Shown in pieces: positions 9,858 to 20,373 of a stretch of DNA of 64,000 bases (position 1 is the first letter of the stretch; every line of letters starts with the position of its first letter). The position numbers were made by a program, and so were the translations under genes. This stretch comes from Lutibaculum baratangense AMV1 (GTDB taxonomy: Bacteria; Pseudomonadota; Alphaproteobacteria; Rhizobiales; Tepidamorphaceae), in NCBI RefSeq assembly GCF_000496075.1, contig NZ_AWXZ01000014.1, forward strand, positions 37,533 through 101,532. The letters are read 5' to 3'. The notes below the pieces were generated by a model. The model ran no database searches, was not told where the DNA came from, and saw only the letters and a list, made by a program, of their open reading frames with translations.

Positions 9858-12428
9858 TTAACCCACCATCTCCTTGATCGCGCGCACGAGGCCCTCGCTC
9901 GTATAGGGCTTCCTGAGGACGGGCCGGTCCCTGTACTCGGCCACGATCGAGGTCTGCGGGTCGTAGCCGGTCGCCAGAACGAACGGCTTCGACCGCCGAG
10001 CGAGCGTGTCGGCGACGGCATAGGTCAACTCGCCGTCCAGGTTGACGTCGAGCAGGGCCACGTCGAACTCCGCGCTGGCAGCGAGCTCGGACGCCTGGGC
10101 CAATCGCGTTGCAGGTCCCACGACCAAACCGCCGGCGTCCTCGATGGCCATCTCGACTTCCATCAGGATCAGCGCCGAATCCTCGACGACGAGCACCCGG
10201 ACGCCCTCGATGCTGGCTTCTTCGCTCTGCAGACCGGCTTCCGACATCGACGGCTCCAGCTCCCCCTTCTCGTTCGGCCGGATCACGTGAGAGGTTGGCA
10301 CGACCATCCGACAATAGGCGCCACCCGGGCGGATATCATGCTCGACCGATCCGTCCAGGTCCATTGCGAGCGATCGCGCGATGAGCTTCTGACCGAATCC
10401 CCGTCGATTGACCTCCGAGGTCGGAGGGCCGCCGTGTTCGCTCCACTCCACCACGAGATCGCCGTTCACCTCGAAGGCCCAGGACACATGGACCCCGCCG
10501 GACTGACTACTCAGGCCGCCATACTTGACAGCGTTCGTGGCCAATTCGTGGACCGTGAGCGACAGGGCGAGTGCCGCTTTCGGCGTGAGCATGCACTCGG
10601 GGCCGTTCAGCAGGACATTGCTCCGCTCGGCGCGGCGATAGGCGGCAAGCTCCTCTTCCAGGAGGCGGCGCAGTTCGACGCTCTGCCAGCGGCTTTGGCT
10701 CAGGAGGCTGTGCGCGCGCGCCATGGCGGCAACCCGGCCGTCGATGGCCGACAGGAAGTCCGGCACCGTCCGGGCGTTTGCCGCCGACTGACGAATGATC
10801 GAGAGCACCACCGCGAGAATGTTCTTCGCCCGGTGGTCGATCTCGGCCGCGAGAAGCCGAAGCTGCTCCTCCGCCCGCTTGCGCTCAGTCACGTCGACCG
10901 CGACCCCGCTCAAGCCCTGCATCCGGCCCTCGTCGTCGAAGCGCGGCTCGAGAGTGAGGTCGAACACGCGCGCCCGGCCGGCCACGTGATGCACCACTTC
11001 GTCCCCCACGCTGCGGCGCGTGGCGACGGCCCGGCGGTAGAGCGACCGGTATCGCGCGGCATCGCCTCCGCCGATATCGGGAATAGCCGTGCCGATCAGG
11101 CTGTCGCGCGACAGCGGGGGCGGGGGATTGAAGCACCAGGTCAGGCGCAGGTCGCGATCGCACTCGAACACGAAGATCGGCGACCCCGACAGCGCGAGGC
11201 GGAAGCGGGATTCGCTTTCGCGGAGCTGGTGCGTCCTCTGCTCCACCACCTCCGCCATGCGGTTGAAGCTGCGGCCGAGCCGCTTGTGCTCGGGAGAGCT
11301 GCCGCGCATCTCGCCCGCCCGCGCGCCGAGATCGCCCTCCGCCATCGCCTCGGTCAGGCGGGTGAGGTGCAGGACCGGCAGGCGGATGGAGACGTTGCCG
11401 ATCACGAGCGCGGCGACCCCCGCCGTCCCGAACACCAGCAGGACGGCGATCATGTTGCGCCAGAAGAGCCGCTCGGCGGCGCCGGTGATCGCATCCTCGG
11501 AGGTGGACACCACGGCGTAGAGGCCGGTTCCGCCGAGAACGGGTGCATAGGCATCGAACTGGCCGCCTGCGTCTTCGTCGCTGATCACGCTACCCGATCC
11601 GCCGGCGGCGATGGCGCCGCGGAGGGCCTCGCGGTCGACGGGGCGGCCGATGAGGGCGGGATCGGAGGGGACGCGGGCGACGCGCACGAGGTTCGCGTCG
11701 ACCAGAAGCAACGCCTGGTTCTCCGGAGGCCGCCCTGCCGCCAGTTCCAGTCCGACCTTCAACACGTCGTAGGCAACGATCACCGCCCCCCTGACTTCAT
11801 TCTCGGGGCCGATGATCGGGTATGCGAAGCTCAGTATCGGCTCCTGGGTCTGGCGGCCGAGAATGTAGCCGCTCGTCGTGAGCCGCCGCTCGCTCATGCT
11901 CCTCATCACGTAGTCGCGGTCGCTCAGATCGACGCTCTGCCCCCGGTTCAGCTGGTTGCAGAACACGCGCCCCGTCATGTCGACAGCCAGGAGCTGCGTC
12001 AGGGCGACGGAGTGGGCGGTGTAGGCGTCGATCGCGTCCTCGCAGCCCGTCGTGTCGAGGGCTTGCATCGGCGGCAGGCGGGAGAGGGTTGCCGCGAAAA
12101 TTCGGACCCCGTCGACGAATGCGCCGAACTGCGCGGCGAGAAGCCGTGCCGATTGCTCCGCCGCGCTTCTCGATGCTTCCTCGCGAAGTCGGCGGCTCTC
12201 GATCTCGTCGGCAACCTGGAGACCGAAGATGGGCAGGGCGGCGATGAGGACGAGCAGGAGTATGCGGGCACCGAGGGATCCCCTTCCGCACCCGGGCCCG
12301 TCGATGAGCCTCCTCGTATCCCCCTGGTCGGGCGGAGGATCGCTATGTGTGGAAGGCGAGGCTATTTCCCAGTCCCCCTTCGGGCCGAATCGGAGCCGCT
12401 GCGCAACGTCTACCGCGCCGGTGCCCAA
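9858..12428 (-). CDS. membrane hybrid histidine kinase, HWE family, with receiver
   Basis: Sensor kinase of 856 residues. Visible order: membrane segment (about 53-72), extracytoplasmic Cache-like sensor (about 73-320), second membrane segment (about 325-347), HAMP (350-400), PAS (405-515), HWE-type kinase with phospho-accepting His532 in EIDHRAKN, ATPase domain with HELATNAVKYGG, WSE motif at 662-664 and RRGFGQKLI, then a C-terminal receiver from about 743 with phospho-Asp794 in LLDVNLDG and Lys840. It probably autophosphorylates and passes phosphate within the chain or to a partner outside the window. The far N-terminus before the first membrane segment is doubtful and the true start may be later. 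It is divergent from rpe. Confidence 0.93.
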   Translation of the reverse strand: MGTGAVDVAQRLRFGPKGDWEIASPSTHSDPPPDQGDTRRLIDGPGCGRGSLGARILLLVLIAALPIFGLQVADEIESRRLREEASRSAAEQSARLLAAQFGAFVDGVRIFAATLSRLPPMQALDTTGCEDAIDAYTAHSVALTQLLAVDMTGRVFCNQLNRGQSVDLSDRDYVMRSMSERRLTTSGYILGRQTQEPILSFAYPIIGPENEVRGAVIVAYDVLKVGLELAAGRPPENQALLLVDANLVRVARVPSDPALIGRPVDREALRGAIAAGGSGSVISDEDAGGQFDAYAPVLGGTGLYAVVSTSEDAITGAAERLFWRNMIAVLLVFGTAGVAALVIGNVSIRLPVLHLTRLTEAMAEGDLGARAGEMRGSSPEHKRLGRSFNRMAEVVEQRTHQLRESESRFRLALSGSPIFVFECDRDLRLTWCFNPPPPLSRDSLIGTAIPDIGGGDAARYRSLYRRAVATRRSVGDEVVHHVAGRARVFDLTLEPRFDDEGRMQGLSGVAVDVTERKRAEEQLRLLAAEIDHRAKNILAVVLSIIRQSAANARTVPDFLSAIDGRVAAMARAHSLLSQSRWQSVELRRLLEEELAAYRRAERSNVLLNGPECMLTPKAALALSLTVHELATNAVKYGGLSSQSGGVHVSWAFEVNGDLVVEWSEHGGPPTSEVNRRGFGQKLIARSLAMDLDGSVEHDIRPGGAYCRMVVPTSHVIRPNEKGELEPSMSEAGLQSEEASIEGVRVLVVEDSALILMEVEMAIEDAGGLVVGPATRLAQASELAASAEFDVALLDVNLDGELTYAVADTLARRSKPFVLATGYDPQTSIVAEYRDRPVLRKPYTSEGLVRAIKEMVG

Positions 12429-12526
12429 TCCATCTACGTCTTATCGATCTCTCGCGACAAAGCGAGAGGGCGAGAATGCCCGTTATCCCCCTTGACGGGA
12501 TGATGCCCGCGTGGTGATGCCACGCC

Positions 12527-13207
12527 ATGAGCAGCACAAGCCCCATCGTGATCGCCCCGTCGATCCTCTCCGCCGACTTCGCGCGCCTCGGCGCCGAGGT
12601 CGAGGCCATCGTCGCAGCCGGCGCCGACTGGGTCCATGTCGACGTCATGGACGGTCATTTCGTCCCGAACATCACGATCGGGCCGCCGGTCGTGAAGGCG
12701 GTCCGCAAGGTCACCGACCGGCCTCTCGACGTGCATCTGATGATCGCCCCGGTCGACCCCTATCTCGAAGCGTTCGCGGAGGCGGGGGCCGACATCATAA
12801 CGGTCCATCCCGAGGCCGGCCCGCATCTCGACCGGTCGCTCCGCACGATCCGGGCGCTCGGGAAGAGGGCGGGCGTGGCCCTCAATCCGGCAACCCCCCT
12901 GAGCTCGATCGAGCACGTCCTCGACGTCGTCGACCTCGTGCTCGTCATGACGGTCAATCCGGGCTTCGGCGGCCAGTCCTTCATCTCCTCGCAGGTGAAG
13001 AAGATCGCGGCGCTGAAGGAGATGATCGCGGACCGGCCGATCACCATCGAGGTCGACGGCGGCGTCGACCGCGAGACGGCGCGGGACGTCGCGGCCGCCG
13101 GCGCGACGGCGCTCGTCGCAGGCTCGGCCGTCTTCCGCGACGGTCCGGCGAACTACGCCGGGAACATCGACGCGATCCGCCGCAGCGCCGAGGCTGCCCG
13201 GTCATAG
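12527..13207 (+). CDS. rpe: ribulose-phosphate 3-epimerase
   Basis: Interconverts ribulose-5-phosphate and xylulose-5-phosphate in the pentose phosphate pathway and Calvin cycle. The 226-residue TIM barrel keeps [42 protein letters not shown] and the phosphate-binding VDGGV. The ATG at 12527 opens directly into the conserved first strand. It is divergent from the hybrid kinase, with about 100 bases of shared promoter space. Confidence 0.97.
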   Translation: MSSTSPIVIAPSILSADFARLGAEVEAIVAAGADWVHVDVMDGHFVPNITIGPPVVKAVRKVTDRPLDVHLMIAPVDPYLEAFAEAGADIITVHPEAGPHLDRSLRTIRALGKRAGVALNPATPLSSIEHVLDVVDLVLVMTVNPGFGGQSFISSQVKKIAALKEMIADRPITIEVDGGVDRETARDVAAAGATALVAGSAVFRDGPANYAGNIDAIRRSAEAARS

Positions 13208-13240
13208 GCGAAGGGGGCGCCGCCGCCCGCAGCCCACCCT

Positions 13241-13960
13241 CTACGGCATCGGAAGCGGGCGTCCCTCGCGTGTCGTGACCGCGCAGTCGCGGCCGGAGAG
13301 GGTGATGAGCGCGCAGCGTGTTCCCGCGCTCTGGTCGTCGTCCAGGCTGCCCGCCATCAGCCAGAGCTGGCTCGTGTCGCGTTCATCCATCGCGATCAGC
13401 GGCGTGAGCCCCTTGAGCGCCTCGGGAACCCGGTTCTCAATCAGGCCCCAGACCTCGCGCGCCTCCTCGATCGAGCCCACGCCGTCGAGGTGCAGCGCGA
13501 AGGTCGCGCCGGCAGCTCCCTCACGAGCACGCACCGCCGCGGGAACGCCCGCCACTTCGCTGAGCATCACCGAAGGATCGGCGAGCTCGCGTGCCTGCGG
13601 CGCTTCTGCGGACGAGCCGCCCGCCGCCTCCGCGGGAATGGAACCCGTCACCGTGGCGGCGTCGCCCTCGCTCGCGAGGAGAGCGAGCCGGATGGCCAGT
13701 GCCTTCTTCTCCAGCGCGAGCAGCCGTGTCTCGTTGCGGAGACGGGCGATCTCCTCCGACGTGGCGTCCTCGGACGGCGCGGCGCCGACGTCGGCGATCT
13801 GCGCGCGGGGAGGGCGGGGCGACAGGATCTCGGCCATGCGCTCGCGGCCCGTCGGGTCCGTCGCGGCCACGATGGCGGATGCCGCAGCGGTTGTGGCCGC
13901 CACCAACCAGGCGAAGCCGGCCACCCAGCCATGCCGCCGCCTTGTCGGCCGCCTAACCAT
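13241..13960 (-). CDS. hypothetical membrane-anchored coiled-coil protein
   Basis: Not recognised. From the ATG at 13960 the protein has about 239 residues: a basic start (MVRRPTRRRHGW), one membrane segment (VAGFAWLVAATTAAASAIVA), an acidic/proline linker, a short coiled coil (EEIARLRNETRLLALEKKALAIRLALL), a linker containing TGSIPAEAAGG, and a C-terminal globular part with ATFALHLDGVGSIEEAREVWGLIENR and a pair of cysteines. The last part resembles SPOR-like or polysaccharide-export C-termini only loosely. It is convergent with rpe. An ATG 36 bases upstream is also possible. Confidence 0.65.
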   Translation of the reverse strand: MVRRPTRRRHGWVAGFAWLVAATTAAASAIVAATDPTGRERMAEILSPRPPRAQIADVGAAPSEDATSEEIARLRNETRLLALEKKALAIRLALLASEGDAATVTGSIPAEAAGGSSAEAPQARELADPSVMLSEVAGVPAAVRAREGAAGATFALHLDGVGSIEEAREVWGLIENRVPEALKGLTPLIAMDERDTSQLWLMAGSLDDDQSAGTRCALITLSGRDCAVTTREGRPLPMP

Positions 13961-14100
13961 TTCCTCGGAGTCTCTTTGACCGCCCACCGTCACCACCGCT
14001 AAGAATCGCGCGCCGAACTTTGCACGATTCTTTTCTTCGCCAAGGTTAACAACCTATTCCGTCAGCGTCTCAGCCGACTGCCTCCCCCGGAGCGGGAACC

Positions 14101-15432
14101 ATGACCGCGTCACCCACCGTTCTCATCCTCGCTGCCGGGGAGGGGACACGAATGAAGTCCCGACTGCCGAAGGTCCTGCACCCGATCGCGGGGCTATCGA
14201 TGCTGGGGCACGTCGCCGCCACCGTGGAGGCGGCCGTCGCCGGTGCCGCCACCGGCCTCGTCATCGGCCCGCACATGGAAGGCGTCACCGCCGGTGCCGC
14301 ACGGAGCTTCGTCCAGAAGGACCGCCTCGGCACGGCCCACGCGGTGCTGCAGGCCCGTCCCCTTCTCGAGGCGGCTGAAGGGCCGATCCTCGTCCTCTAC
14401 GGCGATACGCCGTTGATCCGGCCGGAGACGCTGCGTCGACTCGTGTCCGCCGTCACCCAAGGGCCCGCGATCGCCGTTCTGGGGTTCCGGGCAGCCGATC
14501 CGACAGGGTACGGCCGCCTCCTGACGAGAGATGGACAGCTGACCGCGATCCGCGAGGAGCGTGACGCGACCGACGAGGAGCGCCGGATCGACCTCTGCAA
14601 CTCCGGGGTGATGGCCTTCGCGCCCGGCAAGGCCCTCGGGCTGCTCGACCGCATTCGCAACGACAACGCGAAGGGCGAGTTCTACCTCACGGACGCGGTG
14701 GCGCTGGCGGTCGCCGACGGAGAGAGTGCCGCGATCATCGAATGCGGCGAGGACGAGGTGCTCGGGGTCAACACCCGCGCGCAACTGGCGGAGGCCGAGG
14801 CGGAGTTCCAGGCGAGGGCGCGGCGGGCCGCCATGGAGGAGGGGGCGACACTCGTCGCGCCCGACACCGTCTTCTTCTCCCACGACACGAAGCTCGGGCG
14901 GGATGTCGTGGTCGAGCCCAACGTCGTCTTCGCCCCTGGTGTCGTCGTGGAGGACGGAGCGACCATTCGCGCCTTCTCCCACTTGGAGGGAGCCCACGTC
15001 TCCTCCGGCGCGACGGTCGGACCCTACGCGCGGCTCAGGCCGGGGGCGAGGATCGGCGAGAGCGTGCACATCGGCAACTTCGTGGAGATCAAGGCCGCGA
15101 CCATCGAGCGCGGGGCGAAGGTGAACCATCTGAGCTATGTCGGGGATGCCCGGGTCGGTGAGGGCGCCAATGTCGGTGCGGGCACGATCACCTGCAACTA
15201 CGACGGCTTTTCCAAGCACGTCACCGATATCGGCGCGGGGGCGTTCATCGGGTCGAACAGCGCGCTCGTCGCGCCTGTCAAGATCGGAGATGGCGCCTAT
15301 GTCGGCTCCGGCAGCGTGATCACCGAGGACGTCGCCACCGACGCGCTCGCCATCGGGCGGGGCAGGCAGGTGGCGAAGGCGGGCCGCGCCCGCGAGCTGC
15401 GCGAGGCGCTCGGAAAGAAGAAGGGCGGATAG
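14101..15432 (+). CDS. glmU: bifunctional UDP-GlcNAc pyrophosphorylase / GlcN-1-P acetyltransferase
   Basis: Makes UDP-N-acetylglucosamine from glucosamine-1-phosphate by acetylation and uridylylation, feeding peptidoglycan and LPS. The 443 residues start with the uridylyltransferase signature [22 protein letters not shown], then [16 protein letters not shown] and a left-handed beta-helix domain with hexapeptide repeats ([42 protein letters not shown]). It is followed by glmS, whose product lies two steps earlier in the same pathway. Confidence 0.97.
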   Translation: MTASPTVLILAAGEGTRMKSRLPKVLHPIAGLSMLGHVAATVEAAVAGAATGLVIGPHMEGVTAGAARSFVQKDRLGTAHAVLQARPLLEAAEGPILVLYGDTPLIRPETLRRLVSAVTQGPAIAVLGFRAADPTGYGRLLTRDGQLTAIREERDATDEERRIDLCNSGVMAFAPGKALGLLDRIRNDNAKGEFYLTDAVALAVADGESAAIIECGEDEVLGVNTRAQLAEAEAEFQARARRAAMEEGATLVAPDTVFFSHDTKLGRDVVVEPNVVFAPGVVVEDGATIRAFSHLEGAHVSSGATVGPYARLRPGARIGESVHIGNFVEIKAATIERGAKVNHLSYVGDARVGEGANVGAGTITCNYDGFSKHVTDIGAGAFIGSNSALVAPVKIGDGAYVGSGSVITEDVATDALAIGRGRQVAKAGRARELREALGKKKGG

Positions 15433-15585
15433 CCTGCGCCCTCGATGCGGTCGTGCGACACTAGTGATGTTGCGCAGTCGGCAATCAATCGTGATTCGCC
15501 TTCCGCTTGCTTCGCCAGGCGCCGGCGGTAGAGCTTCCCCCCCGTACCTGGCGGTGCGGACCGAAATCCTGAAGGAGCATGGGGC

Positions 15586-17412
15586 ATGTGCGGCATTGTA
15601 GGGATACTCGGCAAGAATGCCGCGGCGCCTGGACTCGTCGAAGCCCTGCGGCGGCTCGAGTATCGCGGATATGACTCTGCGGGCATCGCCACCGCGGAGA
15701 ACGGCACCATCCGTCGCCTGAGAGCCGAAGGCAAGCTGCACAACCTGGCCGACAAGCTCGCCGGCGACATGCCGGAGGGCAAGACCGGCATCGGCCACAC
15801 GCGCTGGGCCACGCATGGCGCTCCCACGGAGCGCAACGCCCATCCGCACATGGCCGGCCGGGTCGCGCTGGTGCATAACGGGATCATCGAGAACTTCGCG
15901 GAACTCAAGCGCGAGCTCTCGTCCGTGGGGGCGGTCTTCGAGACCGATACCGACACGGAGGTGGTGGCGCATCTCCTGGCGCGGGAGCTCGATGCCGGCA
16001 AGTCACCGAAGGACGCGATGCAGTCGGCGCTCGGGCGGCTCCACGGGGCGTTCTCGCTCGCTGTCCTGATCGCCGGCGAAGAGGATCTCCTGCTCGCGGC
16101 GAGGCGCGGCAGCCCCCTTGCGATCGGCCATGGGGACGGTGAGATGTTCCTGGGATCGGATGCGCTGGCACTCTCCCCCTTCACGAGCCGTGTGACGTAT
16201 CTGGAGGACGGTGATTGGGCGGTGCTGACGCGGGCGGGCGCGCGGATATTCGACGCAACCGGCGAGGCGGTCGAGCGGCCCGTGAAGCAGGCGGCGATCA
16301 GCTATTCGATGATCGACCGCGGCAACTACCGGCATTTCATGTCGAAGGAGATCCACGAGCAGCCTGAGGTCGTGTCGCACACGCTCGCCCGGTACCTCGA
16401 CATGTCGACCGGTCGCGTCACGCTCCCGGAAGGCTTCGTCGAGCAGCTGGGGCGCGTCCAGCGTCTCTCCATCGCCGCCTGCGGTACGGCCTACCTGGCC
16501 GGCCTCGTCGGCAAGTACTGGATGGAGAGATACGCGAGGCTTCCCGTCGACGTCGACATCGCCTCGGAGTTTCGCTACCGCGAGCCCATCCTGGGGCCCG
16601 GCGGGCTCTCGCTGTTCATCTCGCAGTCCGGGGAAACCGCCGATACGCTCTCGAGCCTGCGCTACTGCCGGGAGGCGGAGCAGACGGTCGCCTCGATCGT
16701 GAACGTCGAGGATTCCACCATCGCGCGGGAATCCGATCTCATCCTGCCGACCCTGGCGGGACCCGAGATCGGCGTCGCCTCGACGAAGGCCTTCACCTGC
16801 CAGCTGTCGGTTCTCGCCGCCATCACGATCGCCGCCGGCCGGGTGCGGGGCGTCCTCGGAGAGGAGGACGAAGCGAAGCTCGTGCGCGCGCTGATCGAAG
16901 TGCCGCGCCTGATGACGCAGACATTGCGGCTGGAGGAGCAGATCGAAGGGATCGCGAGGGAGCTCTCCCGGGCGAAGGATGCGCTTTATCTCGGCCGGGG
17001 CATGAACTACCCGATCGCGCTCGAGGGCGCGCTGAAGCTCAAGGAGATCTCCTACATCCACGCCGAGGGATACGCGGCGGGCGAGCTGAAGCACGGGCCG
17101 ATCGCGCTCGTCGACGAGAATATGCCGATCGTGGTGATAGCGCCGTCCGACATGATGTTCGAGAAGACCGTCTCGAACATGCAGGAGGTTGCGGCGCGTG
17201 GCGGACGGATCGTGCTCCTGACCGATGCCGAAGGAGCGCACGCGACCGGGGAACAGCCTTTCGCACGAGTGATCCTGCCGCGGATGTATCAGTTCGTGCA
17301 GCCGCTCATCTATGCCCTGCCGATGCAGTTGCTCGCCTATCATGCCGCCGTTTCCATCGGCACGGATGTCGATCAGCCGCGGAACCTCGCCAAATCGGTC
17401 ACCGTGGAGTGA
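15586..17412 (+). CDS. glmS: glutamine-fructose-6-phosphate aminotransferase (isomerizing)
   Basis: Converts fructose-6-phosphate and glutamine to glucosamine-6-phosphate, the entry into amino-sugar synthesis. The 608-residue protein begins MCGIVGILG, with Cys2 as the glutaminase nucleophile after Met removal; GIGHTRWATHG and HNGIIENF follow. Two SIS domains carry AACGTAYLAG, ISQSGETADT, EIGVASTKAFTCQ and the C-terminal PRNLAKSVTVE. GGAGC precedes the ATG. The 153 bases after glmU are non-coding and may hold a leader or promoter. Confidence 0.97.
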   Translation: MCGIVGILGKNAAAPGLVEALRRLEYRGYDSAGIATAENGTIRRLRAEGKLHNLADKLAGDMPEGKTGIGHTRWATHGAPTERNAHPHMAGRVALVHNGIIENFAELKRELSSVGAVFETDTDTEVVAHLLARELDAGKSPKDAMQSALGRLHGAFSLAVLIAGEEDLLLAARRGSPLAIGHGDGEMFLGSDALALSPFTSRVTYLEDGDWAVLTRAGARIFDATGEAVERPVKQAAISYSMIDRGNYRHFMSKEIHEQPEVVSHTLARYLDMSTGRVTLPEGFVEQLGRVQRLSIAACGTAYLAGLVGKYWMERYARLPVDVDIASEFRYREPILGPGGLSLFISQSGETADTLSSLRYCREAEQTVASIVNVEDSTIARESDLILPTLAGPEIGVASTKAFTCQLSVLAAITIAAGRVRGVLGEEDEAKLVRALIEVPRLMTQTLRLEEQIEGIARELSRAKDALYLGRGMNYPIALEGALKLKEISYIHAEGYAAGELKHGPIALVDENMPIVVIAPSDMMFEKTVSNMQEVAARGGRIVLLTDAEGAHATGEQPFARVILPRMYQFVQPLIYALPMQLLAYHAAVSIGTDVDQPRNLAKSVTVE

Positions 17413-17490
17413 TATCTCCTCTCCGTGGCCCGGCGACATGATATAAAAGGCATGGTGCTGCGTGCTGCAGCGCGGCAGTGCGGGTAGGAC

Positions 17491-18252
17491 ATGAACGAGA
17501 CGCAGGCGGACCCTTCAGGCGACCCCGAGCACGGCCACGGTCCGCGACGCCACCCGCTGATGGCGCGGCTGAGGAACTACCTGCTGACGGGCATCGTCAT
17601 CGCCGCCCCGTTGTCGATCACCCTCTACATCACGTGGACGCTCGTCCGATGGGTCGACGACTGGGTGAAGCCGTGGATCCCCTGGCGGTACAATCCCGAC
17701 AACTATCTGCCGTTTCCGGTCCCGGGCTTCGGCCTGATCGTCGCGATCGCCGCGCTCATCTTCCTCGGCGCGGCGACGGCGAACCTGTTCGGGCGGACGA
17801 TCGTGGGCTGGGGCGAGTCCATGCTCGACCGCATGCCGCTCGTGCGCAGCATCTATCGCGGGCTGAAGCAGATCTTCGAGACTGCGCTTTCGCAGTCGAA
17901 CAACACGTTCCAGAAGGTCGGGCTGATCGAGTATCCCCGGAAGGGCATCTGGTCGATCGTGTTCGTCTCCACGGATGCGCGGGGCGAGGTCGCGGCGAAG
18001 GCCGGGAAGGAGCCGGGCGAGCCGCTCTACAGCATCTTCCTGCCGACCACGCCTAATCCGACGTCCGGCTTTCTCCTGTTCGTGCCGAAGGAGGACGTGA
18101 TCCTGCTCGACATGACGATAGAGGAGGGGGCGAAGGCCGTCATCTCGGCGGGCCTCGTCGTCCCCGAACACCAGGCCAAGGCGTTGCCGCCCCGGCCGCT
18201 CTGGCCACAGAAGCGGCAGCAAGAGCCCGACAAGACACCGGAAACGGTCTAA
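17491..18252 (+). CDS. DUF502 family inner-membrane protein
   Basis: Membrane protein of 253 residues with two transmembrane segments (about 33-55 and 75-100), the first within LLTGIVIAAPLSITLYITW. The conserved DUF502 run GLGLIV-like (here GFGLIVAIAALIFLGAATAN), GWGESMLDRMPLVRSIYRGLKQI and a cytosolic C-terminal half containing FLPTTPNPTSGFLLFVP are present. Function is not established. It often sits near glmS and recG in alphaproteobacteria, as here; it ends 15 bases from the convergent recG stop. Confidence 0.9.
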   Translation: MNETQADPSGDPEHGHGPRRHPLMARLRNYLLTGIVIAAPLSITLYITWTLVRWVDDWVKPWIPWRYNPDNYLPFPVPGFGLIVAIAALIFLGAATANLFGRTIVGWGESMLDRMPLVRSIYRGLKQIFETALSQSNNTFQKVGLIEYPRKGIWSIVFVSTDARGEVAAKAGKEPGEPLYSIFLPTTPNPTSGFLLFVPKEDVILLDMTIEEGAKAVISAGLVVPEHQAKALPPRPLWPQKRQQEPDKTPETV

Positions 18253-18267
18253 GCGGCCGTCGCCCGC

Positions 18268-20373
18268 TCAGCCTGCGCCGAGAAGCGCCATGGCGCTGTC
18301 GCGCCGGAAGAGCTGCAGCAGGATGCGCACCGCCTGGCCGCGAGCGGTCTCCAGGCTCGGGTCCTGATCGAGAAGAAGCCGCGCATCCTGGCGGGCCTCC
18401 TCCACCAGGTCGAGATGGCTTTCGAGGCGAGCCACGCGGAACTCCGGGGTCCCGCTCTGGCGCGTGCCGAGGACCTCGCCGCCGCCGCGCAGCTTGAGGT
18501 CCTCCTCCGCGATCCGGAACCCGTCGTCGGTTTCGCGCATCGTCTGCAGGCGCGACCTTGCGTTCTCGGAGAGCTGGGCGCCGTAGAGAAGCAGGCACGC
18601 CGAGGCGCTCGTGCCGCGGCCGACACGCCCGCGGAGCTGGTGGAGCTGCGCGAGGCCGAAGCGCTCCGCGTTCTCGATCACGATGACGCTCGCCTCCGGC
18701 ACGTCAACGCCCACTTCGATCACCGTCGTCGCGACCAGGATGGCCGTCCGACCCTCGACGAAGGCCTGCATGGCCGCGTCCTTGTCGGCACCCGAAAGCT
18801 GACCGTGGACGAGGCCGACCTGGCCGGGAAACGCCTTGTCGAGCGAGGCGAAGCGCTCCCCCACTGACACGACGTCCACCGTCTCGGAGTCCTCCACGAG
18901 GGGGCAGACCCAATAGACGCGGTTGCCCTGCGAGATCGTGCGGCCCAGAGCCGCGATTACTTCCGGCAGCCGCTCCTGTGACACGAGGCGTGTCTCGATC
19001 GCCTGGCGGCCCGGCGGCTTCTCCGCGATCCGGGTCACGTCCATATCGCCGTAGTGCGTCAGAAGAAGCGTGCGCGGGATCGGCGTTGCGGTCATCACCA
19101 GCATGTCGACCGCTCGCCCCTTCGCGGCGAGCGACAGGCGCTGGTGGACGCCGAATCGATGCTGCTCGTCGATCACGGCGAGCCCGAGATCCCTGAACCC
19201 CACATGCTGCTCGAACAGGGCATGCGTGCCGACGAGGATGTCGAGATAGCCCTCGGCCGCCGCAACGAGGATCTGGTCGCGTGCCCGGCCCTTCTCGCGA
19301 CCCGTCAGGAGGCCGATCCTGAGCCCCGATCCGGCCGCGAGCTTCCCGAGGGTGGCGTGATGCTGGCGCGCGAGGATCTCCGTCGGCGCCATGAGCGCGC
19401 ACTGCGCGCCCGTTTCGATCACCCGCGCCATCGCCAGCAGGCCGATCACCGTCTTGCCGCTGCCGACGTCGCCCTGGAGCAGGCGAAGCATGCGCTCGGG
19501 CGCGGCGAGGTCGGCCTCCACCTCCGTGAGCGCGGCCTGCTGCGCCGCCGTGAGCTCGAACGGCAGTCCCGCCAGGATCGAGCGGACGATCCGCCCGTCG
19601 CCCTTGCGCGCCATGCCCGCGACCTTGCGAAGCCGGCTGCGGGTCAGCGACAGGGCCACCTGGCCGGCCAGGATCTCGTCATAGGCGAGACGCGCGAGAG
19701 CAGGGCTTTCCGGTTCGAGGTCCTCCGCCCGCTGTGGCAGGTGCAGGGCGGTGAGCGCCGCGGAGAAACTGCGCCAGTGATGCTGGCGCAGGACGTCCGA
19801 GCGCTGCCATTCGGGAAGGGCCGGAACACGGTCGACGGCAGCGCGCACCGACTTCGACACGCCGCGCAGGGTGAGCCCGGCCGTCAGCGGGTAGACCGGC
19901 TCGACCTCCGGTAGCCTCTCCGCCTCGTCCTCCGCGACGATATGATCGGGATGGACGATCTGAAGCATGCCGTCATACATCTCGACCTTGCCGCTGACCC
20001 ACACGCTCTTGCCCAGCGGCAGGACACCTGCGACCCAGCGCGGCTGGGCGTTGAAGAAGACGATCGTCATGCTGCCGCTCTCGTCCGACACGACGACCCG
20101 GTAGGGCGCGCGCGATCGGCCGGGCGGCGGTGCCCGGTGCTCCTCGACCGTGACGAGCATCGTCGCGAGGTCGCCCGCCAGTGCGTCGCGCACCTTCGGC
20201 CGGTGGCGCCGGTCGATCAGGCCCGTCGGCAGGTGGAAGAGGAGATCGACCACCGCTGGCATGTCGCCGTCTCCCTCGGGCAGGAGCCGGCGAAAGAGAG
20301 CGGCGATCTTCGGCCCGACGCCGGGCAGGGAGGTGATGGGCGCGAAGAGGGGATTGAGGGCAGGGGGGCGCAT
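18268..20373 (-). CDS. recG: ATP-dependent DNA helicase RecG
   Basis: Branch-migrating helicase that regresses stalled forks and processes Holliday junctions. From the ATG at 20373 it has 701 residues: an N-terminal wedge/OB domain (FLPTG-type LFHLPTGLIDRR and WVSGKVEMYDGMLQIVHPD), then helicase motifs LLQGDVGSGKTVI (Walker A), VIDEQHRFGVHQR (Walker B), MTATPIPRTL, and RGRVGRGTSASACLLLY. The frame extends upstream to 20478, but that part lacks family residues. It is opposite in direction to sdhE-mfd, with about 130 bases between starts. Confidence 0.96.
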   Translation of the reverse strand: MRPPALNPLFAPITSLPGVGPKIAALFRRLLPEGDGDMPAVVDLLFHLPTGLIDRRHRPKVRDALAGDLATMLVTVEEHRAPPPGRSRAPYRVVVSDESGSMTIVFFNAQPRWVAGVLPLGKSVWVSGKVEMYDGMLQIVHPDHIVAEDEAERLPEVEPVYPLTAGLTLRGVSKSVRAAVDRVPALPEWQRSDVLRQHHWRSFSAALTALHLPQRAEDLEPESPALARLAYDEILAGQVALSLTRSRLRKVAGMARKGDGRIVRSILAGLPFELTAAQQAALTEVEADLAAPERMLRLLQGDVGSGKTVIGLLAMARVIETGAQCALMAPTEILARQHHATLGKLAAGSGLRIGLLTGREKGRARDQILVAAAEGYLDILVGTHALFEQHVGFRDLGLAVIDEQHRFGVHQRLSLAAKGRAVDMLVMTATPIPRTLLLTHYGDMDVTRIAEKPPGRQAIETRLVSQERLPEVIAALGRTISQGNRVYWVCPLVEDSETVDVVSVGERFASLDKAFPGQVGLVHGQLSGADKDAAMQAFVEGRTAILVATTVIEVGVDVPEASVIVIENAERFGLAQLHQLRGRVGRGTSASACLLLYGAQLSENARSRLQTMRETDDGFRIAEEDLKLRGGGEVLGTRQSGTPEFRVARLESHLDLVEEARQDARLLLDQDPSLETARGQAVRILLQLFRRDSAMALLGAG

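Noticed and set aside
10287..12503. Plus-strand open frame of 738 codons opposite the hybrid kinase
   Set aside because: The kinase on the minus strand shows all expected domains; the opposite frame has none.
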